Positions 13,658 through 20,326 of a stretch of DNA of 20,341 nucleotides are shown here, one piece after another; position 1 is the first letter of the stretch, and each line of letters opens with the position of its first letter. The notes under the pieces were generated by a model. The model saw nothing but the letters and a program-made list of their open reading frames with translations. It was not told where the DNA came from and did no database searches. Source of the DNA: JACDAL01 sp035646635. GTDB taxonomy: Bacteria; Actinomycetota; CADDZG01; WHSQ01. The position numbers and the translations under genes were made by a program. The stretch is taken from positions 1 to 20,341 of the forward strand of contig DASRPA010000094.1 of NCBI GenBank assembly GCA_035646635.1, given 5' to 3'.

Positions 13658-14209
13658 TCAGAGCTGCAGCACGAAGGCGACCAGGTAGACGTCGGGTAAG
13701 TCGATGTCGAGCTCGGGTGCCCGCGCGAAGCCGAGCCCCGAGTAGAGGCTGTGGGCGGCGTGCATCCAGCGCGTCGTGTGCAGGATGACTCGGCGCTTGC
13801 CGTCGAAGCGCGCCCGAGCGATGCACTCCTGCACCAGTGCGACCCCCACTCTGCGTCCGCGGGCGGCAGGAGCCACTGCCAGCATGCGGATCCCGGCCGC
13901 ATCGGGATCGTGGAACTCCGCAAACAGATTCTGAGGAGTGGCGACGTAGGTGACGCACCCGAGCAGCTCCCGGTCGCTGCCTGCCACCAGCACGAGTGCG
14001 TCTGTAGCGCGTGCGCTCACGTCGCGCAGCTCGTCGAGGTAGTCGCCGAAGTCTCGGGGCGCGTCGTCGGCCGCGGGAGGGCTGAGGTAGGCCGCAACCG
14101 TAAGCTCGCCGGCGGCCGCATGCTCCTCCGGTCGGATCGGCCGAATGGCGACTACCTCAGGTGATAACGGCGATGACTGCGCCCGGCTCGACCGACTGGC
14201 CCTCGGCAA
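13658..14209 (-). CDS. GNAT family N-acetyltransferase
   Basis: Acetyl-CoA-dependent N-acyltransferase of unknown substrate. The fold is shown by an N-terminal IRPIRPEEH strand, LGCVTYV, the acetyl-CoA pyrophosphate loop in RMLAVAPAARGRRVGVALV, and a C-terminal HAAHSLYSGLGFARAPE helix-strand typical of the superfamily. The 5' limit is uncertain: the only conventional start upstream of the first strand is TTG 14209, 53 nt inside accC, and residues 1-18 from there look like accC in another frame. An ATT at 14146 lies 7 nt beyond GAGGT (14158-14154), a well-placed ribosome binding site, and begins exactly at the IRPIRP strand. It follows accC directly and is likely cotranscribed. Confidence 0.8.
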   Translation of the reverse strand: MPRASRSSRAQSSPLSPEVVAIRPIRPEEHAAAGELTVAAYLSPPAADDAPRDFGDYLDELRDVSARATDALVLVAGSDRELLGCVTYVATPQNLFAEFHDPDAAGIRMLAVAPAARGRRVGVALVQECIARARFDGKRRVILHTTRWMHAAHSLYSGLGFARAPELDIDLPDVYLVAFVLQL

Positions 14210-15896
14210 CTTTCAGCTCCCCCACGATTCCGTCGCGATGCGTCAATATCGAATTCTCCATTTTCATAGCTTCGAGGACGCACACCGACTCTCCGGCCTT
14301 CACCTCGTCGCCGGCTGAGACCAGTAGCTTGATGATGGTTCCCTGCATCGGCGCCTTGAGAACGTCCGAGGCATGGGCGCCGATGTGTCCGCCGATCTGC
14401 GGGCGCGGGGGCTTGGAGAGTCTGCGGCCGCCGGAGGAGCGTTCGCGGGCCACGACCGCGAACCGCTTGCCGTCGATCTCGATGCCGAAACGGCGCACGA
14501 CGGCGCCGACATCTGGCTCGCCGCCGGTCGAGTTGGCGAGACTCGGGGCGCCAAGCTCCATGTCGTTCTCGACGGTCGCAGTGTCGTAGGCGCCTGTGAG
14601 GAAGCGCTCGTCGGCCAGCGCGAGCCGGTGCCACTCGAGCGTCGTTTTGATTCCGCCGATATGGAACTCGTTGACGGCCCTCGAGAGGCGGGCGATCGCC
14701 TGCGAGCGGGTGGGGCCGTGGGCGATCAGCTTGGCGATGAGCGGATCGTAGGCAGCGGGCACTGCGGCTCCCGATCGAGCTCCCGAATCGACCCGGATAC
14801 CGGGACCGCCGGGCTCCCGATAAGTGGAGATGACACCCGGGGCCGGCATGAAGCCGAGGGCCGGGTCCTCGGCGTTGATCCGGCACTCGATGGCATGGCC
14901 GGATAGTGCGATGTCGCCCTGGTCGAACCCCAGTGGCTCATCGCCCGCGACGAGGATCTGAGCCGCGACGAGGTCTACGCCGCAGACGAGCTCGGTCACC
15001 GGATGCTCGACCTGGAGCCGGGTGTTCATCTCGAGAAAGTAGAAGGTCTTGCTGTCGCGGTCCAAGAGGAACTCGCAGGTCCCCGCGTTGCGGTAGCCGA
15101 CCTGCTTCGAGACCTTGGCCGCGGCCTCCATGATCGCCTCACGCACGTTTTCCTCCAGAGCCGGCGAGGGCGACTCCTCGAGGAGCTTCTGGTGGCGGCG
15201 CTGCAGCGAGCAGTCGCGCTCCGGAAAGCTCAGGATCGTCCCGGACGCGTCTCCGAGCACCTGCACCTCGATGTGGCGAGGCCGCTCCAGGTAGCGCTCG
15301 AGGTAGACGTCCCCGGAGGAGAAGTACGCCTGAGCTTCGCGGGCGGCCCCCGCCAACGCCTCGGGGATGTCTCGAGCCGAGCGAACCACCCGGAAGCCCT
15401 TGCCGCCCCCGCCGGCCGCCGCCTTGATGGCGACGGGAAGGCCGTGTCGGTCGCAGAAGGCTTGAACCTCCGACGCGTCCGTCACGGGCTCGAGCGTGCC
15501 GGGAACGCAGTCGACCCCTGCTTCGACCGCCGCGCGCCGGGCCGCGGTCTTGTCGCCCATCGAGGCGATGACGGAGGCCTCGGGGCCTACCCAGGCCATG
15601 CCCGCGTCGGCCACGGCCCGGGCGAAGTCGGCGTTCTCGGCCAGAAAGCCGTAGCCGGGATGGACGGCCTGTGCCTCCGAGCGCTTTGCCGCTTCGATGA
15701 CCGAAGCGATGTCGAGGTAGGAAGCGGACGGCGGGCCGGCCCCGATGTTGTAGGCCTCGTCCGCGAGCTCCACGTGAAGGGCGTCTGCGTCCAGCTCCGA
15801 GTAAACGGCCACCGGGCTTATGTCGAGGTCACGGCACGCCCTGATCACGCGCACCGCAATCTCGCCGCGGTTGGCAACCAGGAGCTTGGTGAACAT
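14157..15896 (-). CDS. Acyl-CoA carboxylase alpha chain (biotin carboxylase-BCCP fusion)
   Basis: Carboxylates the biotin on its own carrier domain using ATP and bicarbonate, for acetyl- or propionyl-CoA carboxylation. The 579-residue protein has the N-terminal domain LLVANRGEIAVRVIRA, an ATP-grasp domain (about 115-315, AAGGGGKGFR at 160-169, FLEMNTRLQVEHPVTE at 288-303), a biotin carboxylase C-terminal domain (about 330-440), and a BCCP domain from about 510 with the biotinylation motif EAMKMEN; the target is K545 (14262-14264). The linker between them is shorter than in 650-residue-plus homologues, as in AccA3-type chains. No carboxyltransferase is in the window, so the acyl substrate is unresolved; the mutase nearby makes propionyl-CoA attractive. 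birA is divergent, 20 nt away. Confidence 0.93.
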   Translation of the reverse strand: MFTKLLVANRGEIAVRVIRACRDLDISPVAVYSELDADALHVELADEAYNIGAGPPSASYLDIASVIEAAKRSEAQAVHPGYGFLAENADFARAVADAGMAWVGPEASVIASMGDKTAARRAAVEAGVDCVPGTLEPVTDASEVQAFCDRHGLPVAIKAAAGGGGKGFRVVRSARDIPEALAGAAREAQAYFSSGDVYLERYLERPRHIEVQVLGDASGTILSFPERDCSLQRRHQKLLEESPSPALEENVREAIMEAAAKVSKQVGYRNAGTCEFLLDRDSKTFYFLEMNTRLQVEHPVTELVCGVDLVAAQILVAGDEPLGFDQGDIALSGHAIECRINAEDPALGFMPAPGVISTYREPGGPGIRVDSGARSGAAVPAAYDPLIAKLIAHGPTRSQAIARLSRAVNEFHIGGIKTTLEWHRLALADERFLTGAYDTATVENDMELGAPSLANSTGGEPDVGAVVRRFGIEIDGKRFAVVARERSSGGRRLSKPPRPQIGGHIGAHASDVLKAPMQGTIIKLLVSAGDEVKAGESVCVLEAMKMENSILTHRDGIVGELKVAEGQSVEPGAVIAVIT

Positions 15897-15901
15897 CGAC
15901 C

Positions 15902-15908
15902 TATCCTA
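15902..15908. promoter_or_regulatory. Overlapping divergent -10 elements in the 20-bp accC/birA spacer
   Basis: The heptamer TATCCTA reads as TATCCT on the plus strand (15902-15907), 9 nt before the birA ATG at 15917, and as TAGGAT on the minus strand (15908-15903), 6 nt before the accC ATG at 15896. Both fit TANNNT. The spacer is too short to hold two separate promoters plus ribosome binding sites, so both transcripts would be leaderless or nearly so. Any -35 would lie inside the opposite gene; none is clear. Confidence 0.5.
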
Positions 15909-15916
15909 CGAGCGCA

Positions 15917-16705
15917 ATGCACTCCGATCTCAGTGCCGCCCGCATCGAAGGCGCGCTGCGAGGCCGGTGGGGACGCCCTCTCAGGTTCTTCGAGGAGATC
16001 GAATCGACCAACTCCGAGGCGCTCGAGTGGGCCGAGGAGGGCGCGCCCGAGGGGGCCGCGGTCGTCGCCGACCATCAGAGCGCCGGTCGGGGGAGGCTCG
16101 GACGGACGTGGCTCTCGGAGCCCGGCGCCATCCTGCCCCTGTCGGTGGTGTTGAGGCCTCGGCTCCCGCCCGATCGCTTCGGCCTTCTCAGCGCTGCCGC
16201 CGGGGTGGCGACCGCCGAGGCCATTGCCGAGGTATCGGGACTGTCCTGCCGCCTCAAGTGGCCCAACGACGTCACGATCTCGGGTCGCAAGGTCGCAGGA
16301 ATACTGCACGAGAGCCGCGTGAGCACCGCTGGGGTCCCCGCGGTCGTGTGCGGGATCGGCATCAACGTGAGGTGGACGAAGCTTCCGGAGGAGCTGGGGG
16401 GCCGCGCCACGAGCCTCGCCCTCGAAGGCAGCGAGGTAGATCGTGCAGTCCTCACGGGCTCCCTCCTTCTCGCTCTGGAGAAAGCCTGCGGCCGACTCGA
16501 CGAAGAGAACGGAAGTGCCGAAATAATTGAGCGGGCCACCGCTTTATCCGAGGTGTTGGGGCGAACCGTGGAAGCTCGTGTGGGGGGAGTGCTCGTTTTG
16601 GGCCTGGCCTCAGCGCTCACGGCCGCAGGCGGGCTCGTGCTCGACACCGCGGAGGGCCGCCGGGTCCTTGACGCCGGAGAGATCGAGAGGCTGCGGCCGG
16701 CGTGA
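15917..16705 (+). CDS. birA: Biotin--[acetyl-CoA-carboxylase] ligase
   Basis: Activates biotin as biotinyl-AMP and attaches it to the BCCP lysine of the divergent carboxylase. The 262-residue protein has the N-terminal ESTNSEAL motif, the biotinyl-AMP loop QSAGRGRLGRTW (GRGR at 57-60), KWPNDV (114-119), active K125 in GRKVAGIL and GIGINV (146-151), then a small C-terminal SH3-like domain. It lacks the N-terminal helix-turn-helix of E. coli BirA, so it is a group I ligase and does not repress biotin genes itself. Substrate and enzyme genes start 20 nt apart on opposite strands, an arrangement that would tie their expression together. The next gene overlaps its stop (GTGA). Confidence 0.93.
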   Translation: MHSDLSAARIEGALRGRWGRPLRFFEEIESTNSEALEWAEEGAPEGAAVVADHQSAGRGRLGRTWLSEPGAILPLSVVLRPRLPPDRFGLLSAAAGVATAEAIAEVSGLSCRLKWPNDVTISGRKVAGILHESRVSTAGVPAVVCGIGINVRWTKLPEELGGRATSLALEGSEVDRAVLTGSLLLALEKACGRLDEENGSAEIIERATALSEVLGRTVEARVGGVLVLGLASALTAAGGLVLDTAEGRRVLDAGEIERLRPA

Positions 16706-17268
16706 GCGCGCCGCCGCGACCCACGAAGGAGCAGATCGCCGCGGCCCACGGCCGCCTGGTTCCCGACGTGGTAGCTCCAGATCTCAGAGTTCTGTTCTGC
16801 GGTATCAATCCGGGCCTCTACTCGGGAGCGGTGGGACATCACTTCGCCCGGCCCGGCAACCGCTTCTGGGCCGCGCTTTTCCTCTCTGGCTTCACCCACC
16901 GGCGGCTGTCTGCGTTCGAGGAAGAGGAGCTTCTCGGTCTCGGCCTGGGAATCACGAACCTGGTGCGGCGCGCCACCGCCACGGCCGACGAGGTCTCGAA
17001 GGACGAGCTTGTAGACGGCGCCCGGGCCTTACGACGCAAGGTGCGGAAGCTCAGACCTCAAGCGGTTGCCTTTCTGGGCCTGGGTGCCTACCGCGTGTCC
17101 TTCTCGGCCCCCGCGGCCGTGGTCGGCGAGCAGCCGGAGCTAATCGGCGACACGCGGCTGTGGCTCTTACCCAACCCTTCCGGCCTCAACGCCCACTATC
17201 AGGTCGATGCGCTGGCCGAGGTCTTCGCCGAGTTGCGCCGAGCCGTCGCTCGGACTGGACGTCCGTAA
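16702..17268 (+). CDS. mug: G/U(T) mismatch-specific uracil-DNA glycosylase
   Basis: Removes uracil or thymine opposite guanine, and related adducts, from double-stranded DNA. The 188-residue protein has motif A GINPGLYSG (34-42) with N36 in the position of the catalytic Asn of E. coli Mug, then FARPGNRFW (48-56), the ITNLVRRAT block and motif B LPNPSGLNAHY near the C-terminus. Length is close to that of homologues (about 170-190). GTG 16702 overlaps the birA stop (16703-16705), indicating coupling. The last five or six codons and the TAA (17266-17268) fall inside sequence that, in another frame, is an IS110 transposase; the native 3' end appears to have been replaced. The catalytic core is unaffected, so activity is likely. 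Confidence 0.92.
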   Translation: MSAPPRPTKEQIAAAHGRLVPDVVAPDLRVLFCGINPGLYSGAVGHHFARPGNRFWAALFLSGFTHRRLSAFEEEELLGLGLGITNLVRRATATADEVSKDELVDGARALRRKVRKLRPQAVAFLGLGAYRVSFSAPAAVVGEQPELIGDTRLWLLPNPSGLNAHYQVDALAEVFAELRRAVARTGRP

Positions 17269-17595
17269 GGAGAGCATCGCCGCGGGGATCCTGCGGCCCG
17301 GGAGCGTGGAGCCCGATTTGCGCACCCTCGCCAGCACGCCCGAGGCTCTGCGCAAGCTCGTGTCTCCGATGGATCGCGCCTCGTTGATCGCGTGCTACGA
17401 AGCGGGCCCCACCGGCTACGACACCTACCGGGTGCTGGAGCGGCTCGGGTCCGCTGCGAGGTCATCGCTCCGGCGTTGATCCCCCGGCGCGCAGGCAAGA
17501 GGATCAAGACCGATCGCATCGACGCTCGCAACCTCGCTCGTCTCCACCGGGCCGGCGAGCTCACCGCCATCCGGGTTCCGACCCCGGCCGAAGAG
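17249..17595 (+). pseudogene. IS110-family transposase remnant (frameshifted, 3'-truncated)
   Basis: Reading one frame from 17249 gives LGLDVRKESIAAGILRPG, ALRKL and CYEAGPTGYDTYRVLERLG; after a one-base loss in the G-run at 17447-17449 it continues in another frame as CEVIAPALIPRR, KTDRIDARNLARLHRAGEL and VRVPTPAEE (with I for the first V), stopping matching at about 17595. These are the ordered N-terminal blocks of an IS110 DEDD transposase: D of GLDV, E of YEAG, and D...D of KTDRIDA. The first few codons and the whole C-terminal half (with the transposase_20 domain and its catalytic Ser) are absent. It is inactive. No terminal repeats or non-coding guide-RNA end, as described for IS110 elements, can be recognised. 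Confidence 0.88.
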
Positions 17596-17865
17596 GGCTT
17601 GCTGTTCGGTGACCGCGTTTCTACCGATCCGGCTGTGTGGGAGCTGGGCGACCCTCACTACGACGACTTAGCGATGGGCCAGGGACGCCTGCTTGCAGAA
17701 CAGATCGCCGAACAACTCGGCGGTGTCATCGTTCCAAGCTGGAACTGCCGGGGCCTCGTTGAACCGGACGAGCGGAAAAACAGCCATAAGCCAGGGAATC
17801 GCTAAGGCTCCCGCCCGCGCCTACCGCGGCCTGGAGCAGGTTAACCCTTGGGCGCCGGAAAAGGA
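17596..17865. other. Unassigned gap after the IS110 remnant
   Basis: About 270 bp without a recognisable gene. The transposase frame stays open to a stop at 17803-17805 but its sequence (for example ELGDPHYDDLAMGQ, LLAEQIAEQLGG) no longer resembles IS110. The helix-like stretch may be a fragment of another degraded gene, and I could not place it in a family. No repeats or tRNA are visible. The most likely explanation is a scar of successive insertions and deletions. Confidence 0.4.
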
Positions 17866-18297
17866 CTACGTTGCTGGGGCCTTCTTGGCGTTACGAAAGG
17901 ATTCAGTGGCGTCGTGCATTGCACGCGTGAAGGCGGTGGTCTGTGTGCCGAGGGCGCGTTCCAACAACCGGTCGGACTGAGACCACAGCTCATCTATGGC
18001 GGGGATCAGCCTTATCCCGTCCTCGGTGAGCCGGACGTGCCCCCCACGACCCGGTCGGTCACGAGTGACGTAGCCATCGCGCTCCAAACGGGCCAGCGCC
18101 TTGCTCGTCGTCGCCCGCTCGACTCCCAGGCGGGCGGTGAGCTGTGACTGCAGCACGGAGGGCCCTGCCTCGGCCAATGCCTGCAACAAGAGCTCTTGGC
18201 CGACGTGCAGTCCGAGCTCGGCGAGGCGCTCGCCGAACCAGTAGCGATGTGCTCGGGCGAGTGTGATCAGTGCTATCCCCGGCGACATCGTCGTCAT
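17866..18297 (-). CDS. MarR family transcriptional regulator
   Basis: A 143-residue winged helix-turn-helix protein that probably represses itself and the divergent reductase. The DNA-binding core is about residues 50-97: LQSQLTARLGVERATTSKALARLERDGYVTRD followed by the wing RPGRGGHVRLTEDG. Flanking N- and C-terminal helices would form the dimer interface. No obvious ligand cysteine is seen. The start is set by GGGGAGGA just before the ATG at 18297, an unusually strong ribosome binding site for this window. A perfect 14-bp inverted repeat lies in the 78-nt spacer to the SDR gene. MarR-SDR pairs commonly respond to small aromatic or electrophilic compounds; the inducer here is unknown. Confidence 0.9.
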   Translation of the reverse strand: MTTMSPGIALITLARAHRYWFGERLAELGLHVGQELLLQALAEAGPSVLQSQLTARLGVERATTSKALARLERDGYVTRDRPGRGGHVRLTEDGIRLIPAIDELWSQSDRLLERALGTQTTAFTRAMHDATESFRNAKKAPAT

Positions 18298-18325
18298 CGT
18301 CTTCCTCCCCTGCTCACGGGCAACT

Positions 18326-18361
18326 TGTCAGTCGGCGAACATGGAGATTCGCCGACTGACA
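18326..18361. promoter_or_regulatory. Perfect 14-bp inverted repeat, likely MarR operator
   Basis: TGTCAGTCGGCGAA (18326-18339) and its exact reverse complement (18348-18361) are separated by 8 nt. Total span is 36 bp. It lies between the divergent marR (start 18297) and SDR (start 18376) genes, and its right end overlaps the AGGAG ribosome binding site of the SDR gene (18361-18365). Binding of a MarR dimer could block both promoters. A 14-bp arm is longer than typical MarR half-sites, so two dimers on opposite faces or a larger footprint may be involved. Confidence 0.8.
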
Positions 18362-18375
18362 GGAGCGTAACGATC

Positions 18376-19140
18376 ATGGAGCTGGGCCTAAGAGAAGCGA
18401 CCGTGCTGGTGACCGGGGGCTCCAACGGCATCGGGGCAGCCATCGCCCGCGCCTTCGTCGAGGAGGGCTCCCGAGTCGCCACAACCTACTTCTCCGATGC
18501 AGACGCCGGTGAGCGGGTAGTCGAGGAGGCGCTCCAGAGAGGTGGGCAAGCGATGGCCATGCCCTACGACTTGGCCGACCCCGGCGGCGCCGACAGTATC
18601 GTGGACCAGCTGCTAGCCCGCTGGGGCCGGCTCGACGTCGTGATCGCCAATGCCGTGCGCTGGCCCATCCTTCCCAACGGGCAGCAACTCCTCGCTGATA
18701 CAGACCCGCCGGCGTGGCGACACGCCGTCCGAGTCAACTTGGAGGGCACCACAGCGCTGCTGCGTCGCGCAGCCCTTGAGATGATGACGGCCGGCGCCGG
18801 GCGCATCGTAGTTGTCACCACCGAAGTAGCTGAAGTGGGCATGGCGGGGGCTACCGCCTACAGCACCGCCAAGGCCGGCTTGCACGGTCTGGTGGCCAGC
18901 CTGCGTTGGGAACTTGGTCCGCGCGGCATCTTGATCAATATGATCTCCCCGGGCTTCAACCTTACGCCGCGAAACCTAGCCAACCTCCCCGATGAGGTGC
19001 GCGAGCAAGTACGCCGCAGAACCCCAACAGGGCGGCTCTCTACGCCTGAAGACGCCGCGCCGACCGTGGTGTTTCTTGCCTCCCAAGCCAACCGCAACAT
19101 CACCGGCGAGTTCATCTCGGTCAGCGGCGGCGCCGACTAG
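18376..19140 (+). CDS. SDR family oxidoreductase
   Basis: NAD(P)H-dependent reductase or dehydrogenase of unknown substrate. The 254-residue classical SDR has the cofactor motif TGGSNGIG (13-20), NAV (92-94) in place of the usual NNAG, a conserved VN at 120-121, catalytic Y162 and K166 in AYSTAKAG, SPGF after the sixth strand and a final GEFISVSGG. The residue 13 before the Tyr, normally the catalytic Ser, is Thr149 (VVVTTEVAE). The acidic/basic pattern after strand 2 (TYFSDADAG) does not clearly decide between NAD and NADP. ATG 18376 is chosen for its AGGAG at 18361-18365. Divergent from marR across a shared palindrome, so it is the likely target of that regulator. Confidence 0.9.
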   Translation: MELGLREATVLVTGGSNGIGAAIARAFVEEGSRVATTYFSDADAGERVVEEALQRGGQAMAMPYDLADPGGADSIVDQLLARWGRLDVVIANAVRWPILPNGQQLLADTDPPAWRHAVRVNLEGTTALLRRAALEMMTAGAGRIVVVTTEVAEVGMAGATAYSTAKAGLHGLVASLRWELGPRGILINMISPGFNLTPRNLANLPDEVREQVRRRTPTGRLSTPEDAAPTVVFLASQANRNITGEFISVSGGAD

Positions 19141-19296
19141 GCTCAGTCGCGGCCTTGGAGGCCTGCCTCGGCAACTGCGACCGGGCTTGCCTCCGACACG
19201 CAAACATCCGGCTGCGACTCTCATGCATCACGTGGCGCCGGCCGGCCGCGACGATTACGGCGCCTCCTCCGGTGAGATCGGTCATGCGCGAACGCC

Positions 19297-19543
19297 ATGA
19301 TGCGGAAGTGCAAGGTGCTGCTCGAGTGGGATGAAACAGAGGGCCTATGGGTCTCGCACGTATCGACGCTCGGTCATCTCTAAACCTACCCGGAGAGCCA
19401 AGGCGAAAGCCCTCGAGCAGACGCGCGAAGCGATCATTGGATATCTGGAGGCCGCCGCCCAAGAGGGTATTCCCGTTCCCGGCCCTGAAAACGACGCTGA
19501 AATCGTTGAGCTTGAGATCGCCACACCCTGGGCCGACTCCTAG
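19297..19543 (+). pseudogene. HicB-family antitoxin pseudogene
   Basis: From ATG 19297 or 19300 the frame reads RKCKVLLEWDETEGLWVSHV, the first strands of a HicB antitoxin, then meets an in-frame TAA (19381-19383) where the family has the start of the STYGE segment. Beyond it TYPESQ continues the match, and an extra base in AAGGCG (about 19399-19404) shifts the remainder, which resumes as KALEQTREAIIGYLEAAAQ and GIPVP to a stop at 19541-19543. Two lesions are thus needed to explain it. No HicA toxin (a small double-stranded-RNA-binding-like protein with a conserved His) is seen in the 156-bp gap upstream or in the 77 bp downstream. An orphan, decayed antitoxin. Confidence 0.75.
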
Positions 19544-19545
19544 GT

Positions 19546-19596
19546 CGATCTTTCCGCGCTCAGACTCGCTCAGCGACTTCAGACGCGGAAAGGTCG
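19546..19596. terminator. Stem-loop between the hicB remnant and the phosphatase gene
   Basis: CGATCTTTCCGCG (19546-19558) pairs with CGCGGAAAGGTCG (19584-19596) over 13 positions with one G-U wobble. The 25-nt loop contains the small palindrome TCGCTCAGCGA. It ends 24 nt before the ATG at 19621. It could terminate upstream transcription or shape the 5' leader of the phosphatase mRNA. No T-run follows. Confidence 0.45.
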
Positions 19597-19620
19597 CACA
19601 TCCCCCCGGCGCGGGCGACA

Positions 19621-20205
19621 ATGGCGGCGATGACCGAGCCCGGCCTCCACGAAATCGTTATGGTCCGCCACGGCGAAACCGAGTGGAGCGAGGCCAAAAA
19701 GCACACCTCCATGACCGATCTTCCGCTGAACGAGCGCGGGCGTCAGCGAGCGCTAACGGTTGCTCCCAAGCTCGAGGGTCTCGAATTCGCCGCGGTCCTG
19801 GTAAGTCCGCTGCGCCGCGCGCGCGAGACTTGCGAGCTGGCCGGCTTCGCCGATCGAGCCGAGGTCGCAGACGATCTCTTCGAGTGGCGCTACGGCGACG
19901 ACGAGGGCCTCACCACCGAGGACATCCGGCGAGACCGGCCCGGGTGGACCGTCTGGAGCGACGGCCCCCAGGGTGGCGAGACCGCCCACGAGGTGCGAGT
20001 CCGCGTCGACTTCGTCATCGATCGAGCAGCAAGGGCCGCCGGTGACACCCTGCTGTTCGCCCACGGCCACATCCTGCGGGCGCTGGCGGCTCGCTGGATC
20101 GGGCTCGAGGTCTCGGGCGGCGCCCGTCTTGCCCTGGGGACGGCGACGGTGAGCCGGCTCGGTTATGAGCGCGACACCAGGGTGATCCTCGCCTGGAACA
20201 CTTAG
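19621..20205 (+). CDS. Histidine phosphatase family protein
   Basis: A phosphohydrolase of the phosphoglycerate-mutase-like superfamily that works through a phosphohistidine. The 194-residue protein has the nucleophile motif VRHGETEW (H17), the second arginine pair in SPLRRARET (65-66), a proton-donor region FEWRYGDDEGL with E88, and the second histidine in FAHGHILRAL (H148). The motif order and length fit the phosphatase branch rather than cofactor-dependent glycolytic mutases, which are longer and carry extra residues. The substrate is not predictable; sugar phosphates or nucleotide-derived substrates are possible. ATG 19621 or 19630 could be the start; neither has a clear ribosome binding site. 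It appears to be a single gene. Confidence 0.88.
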   Translation: MAAMTEPGLHEIVMVRHGETEWSEAKKHTSMTDLPLNERGRQRALTVAPKLEGLEFAAVLVSPLRRARETCELAGFADRAEVADDLFEWRYGDDEGLTTEDIRRDRPGWTVWSDGPQGGETAHEVRVRVDFVIDRAARAAGDTLLFAHGHILRALAARWIGLEVSGGARLALGTATVSRLGYERDTRVILAWNT

Positions 20206-20309
20206 TGCACCTCCCCATAAATACGGTGGCATTCGAACGCCTCTGCATCCCCGCTCGCGGCGTTCCACGGCTCCGCCGAGGTTGGAATTGGGATTCAATC
20301 TGTCGCTCA

Positions 20310-20326
20310 CGTACCTTCCAGGTACG
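20310..20326. repeat. 7-bp hairpin in the downstream gap
   Basis: CGTACCT (20310-20316) and AGGTACG (20320-20326) pair around a 3-nt loop, about 105 bp after the phosphatase stop. The 20206-20341 gap holds nothing else I can recognise before the window ends. The GTACC...GGTAC theme also appears at 4347-4361. It may be a weak terminator or the edge of a larger repeat cut by the window. Confidence 0.3.

Noticed and set aside
17447..17449. Programmed frameshift in the IS110 transposase
   Set aside because: The G-run is only three long, no slippery heptamer is present, the element is also truncated at 3', and IS110 transposases are normally single-frame; decay is simpler.
17596..17805. A creatininase-like or other known domain in the frame after the transposase remnant
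   Set aside because: Only a short helix-like stretch is suggestive; none of the metal-binding residues expected of such a domain could be found.
19141..19296. A hicA toxin gene upstream of the hicB remnant
   Set aside because: No frame on either strand shows the HicA pattern (short beta-alpha-beta with a GSHH-type histidine).
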